Part shown: in pieces, positions 10,154 to 21,267 of the stretch
How the letters are laid out: the number at the start of each line of letters is the position of its first letter
How positions within the stretch are numbered: the stretch's first letter is position 1
Assembly: GCA_014529385.2 (NCBI GenBank)
Contig: CM043959.1
Coordinates: 46,641,928 to 46,705,927 of the forward strand
DNA: 64,000 nt
Direction of reading: 5' to 3'
DNA from: Adiantum capillus-veneris
Taxonomy: Eukaryota > Streptophyta > Polypodiopsida > Polypodiales > Pteridaceae
Made by a program: the position numbers and the translations under genes
The notes under the pieces: generated by a model
The model's input: only the letters and a program-made list of their open reading frames with translations
The model's database searches: none
Told to the model about the DNA's origin: nothing

Positions 10154-11746
10154 CAAAGTGAGGTACTGGTACCGAACTGTATGGCGTCAAGGGAGATCGC
10201 CAATAGCATCCGAAATCCTGGAAGGGGCTCGCGTCGCCGGCTCACTCTGATGTGTGGGTCGTGCGATACTTGAACTTCATAAATGTCTGCAAAGTCTTCT
10301 TCTTTGGGCCGCGCCAAAAGCGACAAAATCTTCTGTGGCTCCTTCAATGCTTCAACTTCGTCGAGAGTTTTGCTTCTTTCATCTTCAAGAATCTCCATGG
10401 CTGAAAATTCTTGAAACCATTTCCAACACAAAACCATTAACATACCCATTCCATATAAAGTGAAGGAAAAAATTCTTGTCTTTTCTAAAGACTGTGCATG
10501 CAATGTAGATGAACAAATAGACGGAGTGACAACCCGTTCATCAAACACATGCAAACAATGAGGTCGAATCTTTTCTGTTTGATAGAAATCAATCAACTGT
10601 GGCAAATCACAATGGAAATGCCCATGCTTGGTGCTCATACAATCATGTGCTCGTTCAGAAACTGTGTCATGCCAAGAAAGAAACATGGAATGTGACTTCC
10701 TGACATACAAACTTTTCAACTTTTCATGAACAATCCGCATACATTCGTGCTCATCCATGAGAGAAACGTGCTCAACATACAATATGTCAAGCCTAGGAAA
10801 AGGGATCACATAACGATGCTGACTAAAATACAGGAACCCGTCACGAATGAAACACTCGAACAATGCATGCGTATCAATCATGCGAACACACAATACTTCC
10901 TGTGAGGGTGCTTTGGACCTAGGCTCGAGAGCCAAGATCGGTTCTTCCTGAATGATCGAATCGTCCTGTGGGGGTAACCAAGATCGGATCTTCGTGATTG
11001 ATCGAATCTACAACGAGGTTAGTTTCGCTAGGAAAAGCATCCACTAACACATCATCCTTGTAAACAATCACATCATCTTCATGCAATTCATCATGCTTGT
11101 CATTGGCATCCAAATCATCATGCTTAGCAATAGCATTCAAATCATCATGCTTATCTTTGTCATCCAAATCATCATGCAAATCATTGTCAATCAAATCATC
11201 ATGCTTCTCATCATCATGCAAATCATTATGCTTATCATTGTCGTTCAAAATATCATCATGCTTCATACAATCATGCAAATCCTGTGTATCATGCGATTGA
11301 GAAGAAGAGACTGAGAGAGTCTCCTTTCCCAGAATCTCTTGCATCGGTGCCTGCACTTGAGAAAAGAGTCGCAACATCTCTTGCAGCCGTGCTTTGTTCT
11401 CGCGATAAAATTATGCTTGTCTTGCTTGGTTCTCTGCGTGTCTACGTTCCATTTCTGCTTTTCTTTCTTTGAATTCACGATCCAATGTGGCTTGTCGTTC
11501 TTTGGCTTCCAAGCGTGCTTGCTCACGTGCACGCGCTATGGCTGCCATTCTTACGGCATTTCTTGCTTTGCATTGTAAATTATGTTCCATAAACAACAAT
11601 TCCAACTCATCCGTTGGAGTTAGTGCAATCAGTGTCGTAGATGGGAAAGGGTCAGAAAAACCTCCTGCTGGAGAAAATTCTTCTTCGCCTCTCTCATGCT
11701 CATCACTTCCAAGCGAAGTATCCATTCCGCTTCGAGTGATGATCAT
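10153..11746 (-). pseudogene. A2 polyprotein: coiled coil, His/Asp repeats, conserved C-terminal domain
   Basis: It starts at MIITRSGMDTSLGSDEHERG (ATG at 11746), matching the Gag start of A1. A charged coiled coil follows (REQARLEAKERQATLDREF), then an in-frame stop near 11409, then QEMLRLFSQVQAP and a long His/Asp-rich tract (repeats of KHDDL, NDKHDDL) at about 11090-11300. The frame slips near 10930. The C-terminal domain (LCVRMIDTHALFECFIRD, LYFSQHRYVIPF, ILYVEHVSLMDEHECMRI, HGHFHCDLPQLIDF) runs to 10153. The capsid core, zinc knuckle and protease found in A1 are absent. There is no RT, RNase H or integrase. The function of the His/Asp tract and C-terminal domain is unknown to me. Confidence 0.7.
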
Positions 11747-11753
11747 CTTGAAG

Positions 11754-11845
11754 TCGTGGGTTCTTGTGGTCTGGGTTCTTAAGTTCACGAGGAACTTGGG
11801 TTCTTGCGCGTCTTGGGTTCTTGGGTTCTTGAGGTTTTCTTTCGC
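11754..11845 (-). repeat. CAAGAACC repeat in the A2 leader
   Basis: Just upstream of the Gag ATG, the minus strand carries irregular copies of CAAGAACCC/CAAGAACCT. The same tract precedes gag in A3 (14397-14560) and A1 (23811-23925), with different copy numbers. Confidence 0.65.
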
Positions 11846-11915
11846 TTGCAAATCGCGTTGGAGAAGGATCTTCTCTTCACTCGAGTTCTACCCTTTTCTG
11901 CGGGCGCACCCCTTG

Positions 11916-12859
11916 GCGTATGCAATGGACTATGCAACTTGGTCTATGACGATGACGACGACGACGACAACGATGACGATGACGATGACGACGACGACGA
12001 TGGCTGAAATCTGAGATCTTCTAATCGCTGAATTTCGGGACTGTTTCGGTGGCTGAAAATGACTGTTTTCTTGCTGTGGTTATGGCTGAAAATGATCTCT
12101 TCCTTCGGGGTTCATGCTGCAGATGAAAACGTTGATGCTTTGTACCTGCTGAGCTGCGTTTTAGGGCAGATCTGCACCTGCTGAAAACGCTGCCAATGAT
12201 GAGGAACACCTGCTGAAAAATGCTGGTCTAGAGGGCTGAAATCGCTGATGATCTGCTGGCAAAACGCTGGGATGGGCAGCAAGGTCTAGCGTTAGTGCTT
12301 GATGAGAAAACTCTGAAGTGACTTGCTATGATGGGTTGTTCTGCAGGTGGTAAATACGCCAGGCAAGGTAGTTGTTGGCGATGCTAGATCTAGGGACTAT
12401 GGGAGAAAACGCCAGGCATGGGAGGTGGATGGCGATGGGTCATAAGGGGGGGTACTGCTGAGAAGTTGCCTGTTGAGCGGGAAGCTCCTGCTGCTTCTTC
12501 TGCCAGAAAGTGCTAACTTGGGTTTGCTTATATATTAACTTAGCAAAATTGCCCTACCTACTTTTGTTGGAAAGTCACTTAAAAATAACAAGTGAAAATC
12601 CCAATAAATAGGAAAATAGGCTAAATGCACTCGAAAATTCCCCTAACTGATGCTAATGAATTCTGATGGGAATTCCGATGATCATGCTGAGTGCAACCAG
12701 AGGATATGCATCTATGCTAAGTGACTGGGCATGCACGGTGTACGAATAGACTCACAAAAGTGCCATATCACTGCTAATCTAAACTTGACTGAACTGACTG
12801 AACCCTGCTGTGGTGTAGCTTGTCCACGGACACATAGGGTTGGGATGTGTCACGTGACA
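11916..12859 (-). repeat. Family A LTR fragment (copy b, 3' LTR of A3)
   Basis: It begins mid-LTR at TATGCAATGGACTATGC and runs to the terminal TGTCACGTGACA. The missing part was lost in a deletion joining it to internal a at a shared GCG. Its sequence variant matches LTR c, not LTR a. A (GAC/GAT)n tract lies at 11948-12001. Confidence 0.85.
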
Positions 12860-12871
12860 TCCCCTCCTTTT

Positions 12872-14388
12872 CAAAGTGAGGTACTGGTACCGAACTATAT
12901 GGCGTCGAGGGAGATCGCCAACAGCATCCGGAATCCTGGAAGGGACTCTTCGCCGGCCCACTCTACTGTGTAGGTCGAGTGGTACTTGAACTTCATAAAG
13001 GTTTGCAACCCTTGCTTCTTTGGGCCGCGCCGAAGGCGACACAAAGTCTTCTGAATCTCCTTTCTTGCGTCAACTTCGTCGAGAGTCATGCTTCTTCCGT
13101 CTTCAAGAATCTCCATGGCTGAAAATTCCTGAAAGCATCTCCAACACAAAACCATGAACATACCCATTCCATGTAAAGTGAAGGAAAAAAATCTTGTCGT
13201 CTCTAAAGACTGTGTATGCAATGTCGATGAACATAGAGACGGAGTGACAACCCGTTCATCAAACACATGCAAACAATGCGGTCGAATCTTTTCTGTTTGA
13301 TCGAAATCAATCAACTGTGGCAAATCACAATGGAAATGCCCATGCTTGGTGCTCATACTGTCATGTGCTCTTTCGGAAACTGTGTCATGCCAAGGAAGAG
13401 ACATGGAATGTGACTTCCTGACATACAAACTTTTCAACTTTTCATGAACAATCCGCATACATTCGTGCTCATCCATGAGAGAAACGTGCTCAACATACAA
13501 TATGTCATGCCTAGTAAAAGGGATCACATAACGATGCTGACTAAAATACAGGAAACCTTCACGAATGAAACACTCGAACAATGCGTGCGTATCAATCATG
13601 CAAACACACAATACTTCCTGTGATGGTTCTTTGGACCAAGGCTCGAGAGCCAAGATCGGTTCGTCTTGAGGGGGTTCTTTCTGAATGATCGAATCGTCCT
13701 GTGGGGGTTCTTTGGACCTCGACTCGAAAGCCAAGATCGGATCTTCGTGATTGATCGAATCTACAACAAGGTTAGCTTTGCTAGAAAAAGCATCTACTAA
13801 CACATCATCCTTGTGAACAATCACCTCATCTTTATGCAACTCATCATGCTTGAGAGAAATCACATCTTGATCATGCAAATCATCATGCTTGTCATTGGCA
13901 TCCAAATCATCATCATGCTTCACACAATCATGCAAATCCTGTGTGTCATGCGATGGAGAAGAAGAGACTGAGAGAGTCTCCTTTTCCCTATCCTGTTCAA
14001 TCTGTGCTTGTATTCTAGAAAAGAGTCGCAACATCTCTTGCCTTATTGCTTTGTTCTTGCGATCAAACTTCGCTTGCATTTCTTTGTTCTCGCGATCAAA
14101 TTCTGCTTCTCTTGCTTTGGCTTCCAAGCGTGCTTGCTCGCTCTCACGCGCTATGGCTGCCATTCCTTCTTTGTATTTACGATCTATGGTTGCCCTTCAT
14201 TCTTCGTAAGCCTTTCTTTCTGCTTCTCTTTCTTGGTTCAACTCCTCCATAGGAGTTAGTGCAATCTTTGTCGTAGATTGAAAGGGGGGAGGGTCGGAAA
14301 AACCTCCTGGTGAGGAAAATTCTTCTTCGCCTCTCTCATGCTCATCACCTCCAAGCGAAGTATCCATTCCGCTTCGAGTGATGATCAT
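12872..14388 (-). pseudogene. A3 polyprotein: coiled coil, His/Asp repeats, conserved C-terminal domain
   Basis: The best-preserved copy. From ATG 14388 (MIITRSGMDTSLGGDEHERG) the frame is broken by one TGA near 14198, then open from 14163 to 12895 (422 codons). The order is: coiled coil (RESEQARLEAKAREAEFD), QEMLRLFSRIQAQIEQ, EKETLSVSSSPSHDTQDL, His/Asp tract (about 13800-13960, shorter than in A2), acidic linker with EPPQDD repeats, conserved domain (MIDTHALFECFIREGFLYF, VEHVSLMDEHECMRIVHEKL, HGHFHCDLPQLIDFDQTEKI), then a hydrophobic patch (GMGMFMVLCWRCF). It shares the capsid/protease deletion with A2. Known pol domains are absent. Role unknown. Confidence 0.75.
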
Positions 14389-14396
14389 TCTGAAGT

Positions 14397-14560
14397 CGTG
14401 GGTTCTCGTGGGTCCTTGGGGTCTTGGGTTCTTAAGTCCACGAGAAACTTGGGTTCTTGGGGGTTCTTGGGTTCTTAAGTTCACGAGGAACTTGGGTTCT
14501 TGAGGGTCTTGGTTCTTGAGGTCCTTGATTCGTGAGAATCTTCGGTTCTTGAGGTTTTCT
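14397..14560 (-). repeat. CAAGAACC repeat in the A3 leader
   Basis: On the plus strand it appears as irregular GGGTTCTTG/GGTTCTTGAG units between the Gag ATG and the rest of the leader. It is longer than in A2. It reads as an open frame (QDPQEPKF, NLRTQEPP), but I treat it as leader because the conserved Gag start lies downstream of it. Confidence 0.6.
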
Positions 14561-14903
14561 TTCGCTTGCAAATCGCGTTGGAGAAGGATCTTCTCTTCAC
14601 CCGAGTTCTACCCTTTTCTGCGGACGCACCCCTTGGCGGCCTTGCGCTCACACCAAGGTTGCTTTTTCCCACCTCACGTCGATTGGCCGGCCGCTAAGTG
14701 CACGGTTCGCTCTCAATGAGTGAAAAGAGACACAAGGGGAGGCTAGACAAGCCCTTCTTTCTTGGGATTCCTGTCACTCTTCAACAAAACACGATTAGGA
14801 ATCGCCACGCCCAAGTAAACTTGGGTTCGTGCGATCGCAACAAGCAAAAAAAAACTTGTGGTTCTTGTGGTTCTTTCCTTGAGTAATACAGAACACTTCC
14901 AAA

Positions 14904-14915
14904 GCTCTAATACCA
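14904..14915 (-). other. Primer binding site of A3 (one mismatch)
   Basis: The plus strand GCTCTAATACCA is the reverse complement of TGGTATTAGAGC, one base off the initiator-Met site, and lies one base from LTR c. A1 keeps the perfect site. Confidence 0.8.
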
Positions 14916-14916
14916 A

Positions 14917-16096
14917 TGTTAGGTACAGCGGAATGAATGTTGTATTTTCTCAAGATTAGTGATCTTTACTGCTCAAGGTTCCTTTTAGTTCTTAGGGAAA
15001 GAGAGAGCTTTCCGTCTTGTAGAGTGCTATGATCACGAACAAAGTGAGTGGATTGTGCGTGCAAGTGAATGAGACTGAGAGAAGGAGAGAGAAGAGATAC
15101 GACACCCAAGAGGTTGTAAAACCCTCCTCTGAAGGCCCCACTCTCGTCGGCGAGAGTGGTCTACTTTGATTGCACAAAGGTGTACAATGCGTATGCAATG
15201 GACTATGCAACTTGGTCTATGACGATGACGACGACGATGGCTAAAATCTAAGATCTTCTAATCGCTGAATTTCGGGACTGTTTCAGTTGCTGAAAATGAC
15301 TGTTTTCTTGCTGTGATTATGGCTGAAAATGATCTCTTCCTTCGGGGTTCATGCTGCAGATGAAAACGTTGATGCTTTGTACCTGCTGAGCTGCGTTTTA
15401 GGGCAGATCTACACCTGCTCAAAACGCTGCCAATGATAAGGAACACCTGCTGAAAAATGCTGGTCTAGAGGGCTGAAATCGCTGATGATCTGCTGGCAAA
15501 ACGCTGGGATGGGCAGCAAGGTCTAGCGTTAGTGCTTGATGAGAAAACTCTGAAGTCACTTGCTATGATGGGCTGTTCTGCAGGTGGTAAAAACGCCAGG
15601 CAAGGTAGTTGTTGGCGATGCTAGATCTAGGGACTATGGGAGAAAACGCCAGGCATGGGAGGTGGATGGCGATGGGTCATAAGGGGGGGTACTGCTGAGA
15701 AGTTGCCTGTTGAGCGGGAAGCCCCTGCTGCCTCTTCTACCAGAAAGTGCTAACTTGGGTTTGCTTATATATTAACTTAGCAAAATTGCCCTACCTACTT
15801 TTGTTGGAAAGTCACTTAAAAATAATAAGTGAAAATCCCAATAAATAGGAAAATAGGCTAAATGCACTCGAAAATTCCCCTAACTGATGCTAATGAATTC
15901 TGATGGGAATTCCGATGATCATGCTGTGTGCAACCAGAGGATATGCATCTATGCTAAGTGACTGGGCATGCACGGTCTACGAATAGACTCACAAAAGTGC
16001 CATATCACTGCTAATCTAAACTTGACTGAACTGACTGAACCCTGCTGTGGTGTAGCTTGTCCACGGACACATAGGGTTGGGATGTGTCACGTGACA
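14917..16096 (-). repeat. Family A LTR (copy c, 5' LTR of A3)
   Basis: 1180 bp from TGTTAGGTACAGCGG to TGTCACGTGACA. Its interior variant (near 15310-15420) matches LTR b. The next bases, ATGCG, continue directly into LTR d, so A3 appears to have landed inside an A2 LTR. Confidence 0.9.
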
Positions 16097-17011
16097 ATGC
16101 GTATGCAATGGACTGATGCAATGGGACTATGCCGATGACGACGACGGTGATGGCGACGACGACTTGATGGCTGAAATCTGAGATCTTCTAATCGCTGAAT
16201 TTCGGGACTGTTTCGGTGGCTGAAAATGACTGTTTTGGCTGCGTTTTTATGGCTGAAAATGGGGGATCATCTGCAACCATCTTGGGGCTGATCGGCTACT
16301 ATGTCATAAGCTGGAAACTGCGAGTATCTGCTGCTGGTTTGGACTGAGAATTAGAAATGCTGATGCTGCCTTCTCTTGCCAAAAACGCTACTGCTGATCT
16401 GCTGCAAAAACGCTGGTCTACAGCATTCCCTAGCGTTAGTAAAAACGCTGAGTTGGGGCAGATCCTTGGTGAGCAAAACGCTAAGGGGCTGATCCGCAGG
16501 GGGAACAAGCGCCAGAAGGGGAAACTTGATGGCGATGGGAATCTACTGGGAATGGGAACTTGCCCGGCGAGGATGGGATCCAAAAATGCGGGGGGTGTTG
16601 GGGGGTACTGCTGAGAAGTTGCCTGTTGAACGGGAAGCTCCTGCTGCCTCTTCTACCAGAAAGTGCTAACTTGGGTTTGCTTATATATTAACTTAGCAAA
16701 ATTGCCCTACCTACTTTTGTTGGAAAGTCACTTAAAAATAATAAGTGAAAATAACCAAAAATAGGAAATTAGGCTAAATGCACTGGAAAATTCCCCTAAC
16801 TCATGCTAATGGATTCTGATGGAAATTCTGATGATCATGCTATGTGCAACCGGAGGATATGCATCTATGCTAAGTGACTGGGCATGCATGGTCTATGAAT
16901 AGACTCACAAAAGTGCCAGATCACTGCTAATCTAAACTGACTGGACTGACTGAACCCTGCTGTGATGTAGCTTGTCCACGGACACATAGAGTTGGGATGT
17001 GTCACGTGACA
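16097..17011 (-). repeat. Family A LTR fragment (copy d, 5' LTR of A2)
   Basis: It starts in the middle of the LTR (ATGCGTATGCAATGG) and ends TGTCACGTGACA followed by TGGAT. Its variant matches LTR a. The left third, the A2 primer site and part of the A2 leader are missing. Confidence 0.85.
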
Positions 17012-17016
17012 TGGAT

Positions 17017-17820
17017 TCCACGCACGCTGTGCACATGTACTTGCTAGGATTACATGAAGATTAACGTTGGGCCTTAATCAAGGACAAAGCCCCAACTGAC
17101 GTCGAGGATGCAGTCGCAAAGGCCAGGACGTTCCATTTGATAAATGGAGTGAATTATAAGAAGAAAAGAACTGCAGACCATCATTCCGGTGAGGGCGCTT
17201 CGAGGAAGGGACCCCGATTCCAGCATAAGTCCAAATCACCGCCGAGCTCTTCTCAGGAGAAGAAGAAATCCACGAATGCTTCAGTTGCTAATGCAGTGAA
17301 GAAGAGGGCTTGCTTCGTATGTGGCCAGACGTGTCACCAAATCAAGGATTGTCCCAAGAAGAAGACAAAGAAACCGCAAGGTCGTCCTTCGATTCAGATT
17401 CACGAGATCTCAAGTAACTCTGATGTCATTCAAGTTGAAATCCATCATTTAGCGCACAATTCATGCACTAAATGTACTTTTAGCACCAAAGTGTTTGGTA
17501 AGCACGATCTTCTCCGTTTCTCGAGGAACATCAATGGTCACGACGTGACCGTACTCCTTGATAATGGAAGCTCACACAATTTTGTGGATGCAAAATTGGT
17601 GCAGAAACTGAGCCTACGGACACGCGACACTGACCATGAGTATCGCGTGAAGATGGCTCGTGGCAAGGATACAGATGTATGGAATCGGATGGTTCCAGAT
17701 TTGTCGCTCGAGCTAGCTGATTACAAAGAGAACCTGAATTTCCACATCATGCACCTGGACAGACCAGATGTTATTTTAGGAATTCCATGGTTTTACGATA
17801 AAAAGATTCATTGTATATAG
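17017..17820 (+). pseudogene. Element B Gag C-terminus and protease
   Basis: Continues the Gag frame from 8947: STHAVHMYLLGLHED, stop at 17062-17064, then KDKAPTDVEDAVAKARTFH and open through 17820. A Lys/Ser-rich stretch leads to the zinc knuckle CFVCGQTCHQIKDC (CX2CX4HX4C, near 17310-17352). The protease shows VLLDNGSSHNFVDAKLVQKL, where the catalytic D-S/T-G is D-N-G, and ends with VILGIPWF. The TAG at 17818-17820 closes it. The usual protease-RT linker is largely missing. Confidence 0.85.
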
Positions 17821-17861
17821 ACTATGTACATCACTCTCTTGTTTTTGTTAAGCAGGACATG

Positions 17862-19102
17862 TGTAAGGTGCAGCGGAATGAATGTTGTATTTTCTCAAGA
17901 TTAGTGATCTTTATTGCTCAAGGTTCCTTTTAGTTCTTAGGGAAAGAGAGAGCTTTCCGTCTTATGGAGAGTGCTATGATCTCGAACAAAGTCAGTGGAT
18001 ATTGTGCGTGCAAGTGAATGAGACTGAGAGAAGGAGAGAGAAGAGATACGACACCGAGAGGTTGTAAAACCCTCCTCCGAAGGCCCCACTCTCGTCGGCA
18101 AGAGTGGTCTACTTTGATTGCACAAGGTGTACAATGCGTATGCAATGGACTGATGCAATGGGACTGTGCCGATGGCGACGACGATGGTGACGACGACGAT
18201 GGCTGGATCTATGATCTTCTTCGACAGGAATCGGGGACTGTTTTGGGGCTGAAATTGGACTGTTTCGGGGCTGACTTGTGGCTGAATTTCACTGCCCTTG
18301 TCGAGGGTGACTTGGTGATGAAAAACGCTGATCTAAATGGGCATATGGGCTGCGTTTTTCCTTGCTGTAAAACGCTGATAATGCTGCTGTAAAACGCTGA
18401 ATGGGGGAGGCCAAAACACTGCAGATCTGCTGCGTTCTTGATGGCTGAATGCTGAAGAGAAAACGCTGGTCTAATGAGGTGTTTCTGGCGTTAGTACATG
18501 CTGAAATCGCTGCAGATCTGCCAGCAAATCCTAGCGTTAGTGATTCTTGATGGTGCTTCTGCCAATGGGGTAAAACACCAGGGCAAGGTGGACTTGGGAT
18601 GGCGATAGCAGGTTTTGGAAACGCCAAGAGGAAGGTCCTTCTCGCGATGGCTGAAAACGCTGATGGCTGCGGGAAGGGGAGTCTTGCTGAGAGAGGGTGG
18701 GACACCTGTTGCTTGGGGAAGCCTGCTGTGCCTTTGCTCATCTGCCAATTTGTGCTAACTTGGGTTTGCTTATATATTAACTTACCCAATTTGCCCTACT
18801 GAGTACCCAACAAAAGTCACTTAATAAATAAGTGAAAAATGTCAAAAATAGGGAAAAATGGGATAAAGTCATCTGAAAAATCCCCAAACTGACTCTGATG
18901 GAATCTAATGGAAATGCTTATGCTTATGCAGTGTGCAACCAGAGGATATGCATCTACACTGAGTGATTGGGCATGCACGGTCTACGAATAGACTCACAAA
19001 AGTGCCAGATCACTTCTAATCTAACTCCACTGGACTTGACGGAAACCCTGTTATGGTGTAGCTTGTCCACGGACACATAGGGTTGGGATGTGTCACGTGA
19101 CA
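17862..19102 (-). repeat. Solo LTR of family A inside element B
   Basis: 1241 bp from TGTAAGGTGCAGCGG to TGTCACGTGACA, flanked by ACATG at 17857-17861 and 19103-19107. There is no internal region, so an A element inserted between B protease and RT and then recombined LTR to LTR. AACGCT and AGCGTT motifs are dense at 18325-18670. Confidence 0.95.
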
Positions 19103-19166
19103 ACATGCCTCATGTATCTGTGTCGGTTTGTAATCAGATTTCTATAAATAATGGTTTTGCATTAAG

Positions 19167-19976
19167 TTGGTGGCTGGTAGTCAGCCCTTCTCAAAGAAAC
19201 CCTATCAATTTAGTAAAACCGAAGAGGACAAGATTCAACGGCAACTGAAAGATTATCTCGACACGGATTTTGTTCGGCCAAGTAAATCCCCGTGGGGAGC
19301 GCCAGTGTTACTTTCTCGAAAGAAGGATAACACTATGCGTTTTTGCGTGGATTACAAGGGGTTGAACAAGCTCACTGTCAAGAACAAGTATCCGCTCCCG
19401 CGCATGGACGATCTGATAGATCGGCTCCATGGAGCGCTGTATTTTACGAAGATAGACCTGCGATCGGGCTATCATCAGATACGGATCAAACTGGAAGATG
19501 TTCCCAAGACAGGCTTCCATACGTGTTATGGCCACTATGAGTTTTTGGTCTTGCCTTTTGGTTTAACCTATGCTCCAGCTAAGTTTCAACAGATGATGAA
19601 TGATCTGTTGAGACCATTTTTAGGCAGCTTCGTTGTTGTATTTCTCGATGATATCTTGATCTGCAGTCGAAGTTTGTCTGAGCTCCTAGCGCATATACGC
19701 ATTGTTCTCAAAGTATTGAGAACTGAGATGCTTTACGCCAAGGCTTCTAAGTGTGAATTCTTTAGGAAAGAGCTTCTATACTTGGGTCATATCATTACTC
19801 GCGATGGAATTCGCGTTGACCCTGAAAAGTTGGATAAAGTGCGAAATTGGCCCATTCTGAAGAATGTGCGCCAAGTAAAGTCCTTTTTAGGCTTTGCTGG
19901 ATTCTTTCACAAGTTTATCAAGGATTACTCTAAAGTTGTTGCTCCGCTTACGCAACTTTTAAAATGGGAGGAGTGA
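19167..19976 (+). pseudogene. Element B reverse transcriptase
   Basis: A 269-codon open frame covers most of a gypsy RT: DFVRPSKSPWGAPVLLSRK, MRFCVDYKGLNKLTVKN, KIDLRSGYHQIRIK, GHYEFLVLPFGLTYAPAKFQ, catalytic VVFLDDILICS (F-x-DD), KCEFFRKELLYLGHII and QVKSFLGFAGFFHKFI. The catalytic Asp triad (Asp in KIDLRSG, DD in FLDD) is intact. The frame ends at TGA in KWEE just before RNase H, a decay break. The type fits chromovirus-like Ty3/gypsy. Confidence 0.92.
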
Positions 19977-20039
19977 AAGGGCCGAAGACTTCGGGTCCTC
20001 ATCGTAAAGGTAACCCCCCTGTTGTCTAAAATGAGCGTC

Positions 20040-20525
20040 TCGATGAGAGCTTTCGGACACTAAAGCACTTAGTGACTACTGCGCCAATATTGCACATTGT
20101 GGATCCTAGCAAACTGTTTGTGGTTGAAACGGATACTAGTGATTATGCCATTGGTGCGGCATTATACCAGGATGGACGTCCTATTGCGTTTAAAAGTAAG
20201 AAACTTTCTGATGCAGAGATGCGTTATCCAGCGTATGAGAAGGAGCTTTACACCGTAGTCCACTCCCTGAGGAAATGGCGGCACTACTTGTATGGCTTTA
20301 CGTTTGTTGCATGGACAGATCATCACTCCTTGCGCTATATCTGTGATCAGGGTGATCTCAAAGGCCGGAAGGCTGGACGGGTTGAGCTTATGCAAGAGTT
20401 TTGACTTTGAGATCCGTTATAGAAAAGGATCTAGCAATCGAGTTGCCGATGCACTCAGCAGGATTCCTGAGGTTAATGCCTTGTCTATTGCTGAAATCTC
20501 AACGGATTTCTATCTCTCTCTCTAA
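20040..20525 (+). pseudogene. Element B RNase H
   Basis: The domain reads FVVETDTSDYAIGAALYQ, AYEKELYTVVHSLRKWRHYL and FVAWTDHHSLRYI in one frame (20072-20404). It then shifts into SFDFEIRYRKGSSNRVADAL up to 20525. The acidic residues (D in TDTSD, E in EKEL, D in WTDHH, D in VADAL) are visible. The frameshift near 20400 and a stop before integrase show decay. Confidence 0.88.
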
Positions 20526-20540
20526 GGGCTATGTCGTTCC

Positions 20541-21267
20541 GATGGCCATTTTGGCAAGATATAGAACGAGGTCGAAGCAAGGCATGATTCGCGTACAGGC
20601 TTGGGTGATCCGGAGACCCAAGTGAGTCGTGCTGGAGAGACGAGACGGCGACAATATTCCATTAGAGGTACACTATTGTTCATAAATGGAAAAGTCTGCG
20701 TGCCGGAAATCGATGAGGTTCGACAAAGGATTTTGTGCGAATGCCACGATGTTCCTAGCACTGGACACCCAGGCATCCAAAGAACTTTGGCTTTGGTCAA
20801 GCGATATTTCTATTGGCCAAGAATGCGCTCTTACATAGAGAGCTATGTGAAGAGATGCGCTCAGTGTCAAGTCAATAAGGCAGAACGCCTTAGGAAAGCT
20901 GGCCTGCTACATCCATTGGAAATCCTAGATGCCAAGTGGCAGAGTATTTCCATGGACTTCATCGTTGGTTTGCCAAATACTAGTCGGGGCAATGACGCTA
21001 TTTGGGTTGTGGTCGATAGACTCACAAAAATAGCGAAGTTTATACCAACGAAGTCAACAGTGAAAAGCCATGAGTTGGCGGTTTTATTTGTTGATCAGCT
21101 TTATAAGTTGTATGGTCTGCCAGAGGATATCGTCAATGATCGAGATACGAAGTTCACTGGCCGATTTTGGCGAGATATGTTTGCTCATCTTCAGACGAAG
21201 TTGAGTATGTCGTCTCTTGACCATCCTGAGTCCGATGGACATACTGGGAGGATGAATCAAACGTTAG
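20541..21267 (+). pseudogene. Element B integrase, C-terminally truncated
   Basis: The HHCC zinc module is clear (CECHDVPSTGHPG ... CAQCQVNK). The core has SMDFIVGLP (first Asp) and VNDRDTKFTGRFW (second Asp). The third block, HPESDGHTGRMNQTLGT, has Gly where the catalytic Glu belongs (T-E-R-x-N in active enzymes). The protein then runs into LTR-like DNA at about 21267, so the rest of the core and any chromodomain are deleted. Confidence 0.88.

Larger units (their letters stand above)
8948..17011 (-). mobile_element. Compound A insertion: elements A2 and A3, minus strand
   Basis: TGGAT flanks the block at 8943-8947 and 17012-17016. From left to right: LTR a (8948-10141), internal a (10142-11915), LTR b fragment (11916-12859), internal b (12860-14916), LTR c (14917-16096), LTR d fragment (16097-17011). 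LTRs a and d share one sequence variant, and b and c share another. The outer pair therefore belongs to one element (A2), into whose right LTR a second (A3) inserted. A later deletion joined internal a to LTR b at a shared GCG (11916-11918). Confidence 0.85.

Noticed and set aside
11081-11314. Hydrophobic Ile/Met-rich frame (QIIMLI repeats)
   Set aside because: It is the antisense reading of the His/Asp coding repeat of A2, not a membrane protein gene.
18289-18789. 166-codon frame on the minus strand of the solo LTR, and similar frames in the other A LTRs
   Set aside because: It lies within non-coding LTR sequence; frames differ between copies and show no conservation.
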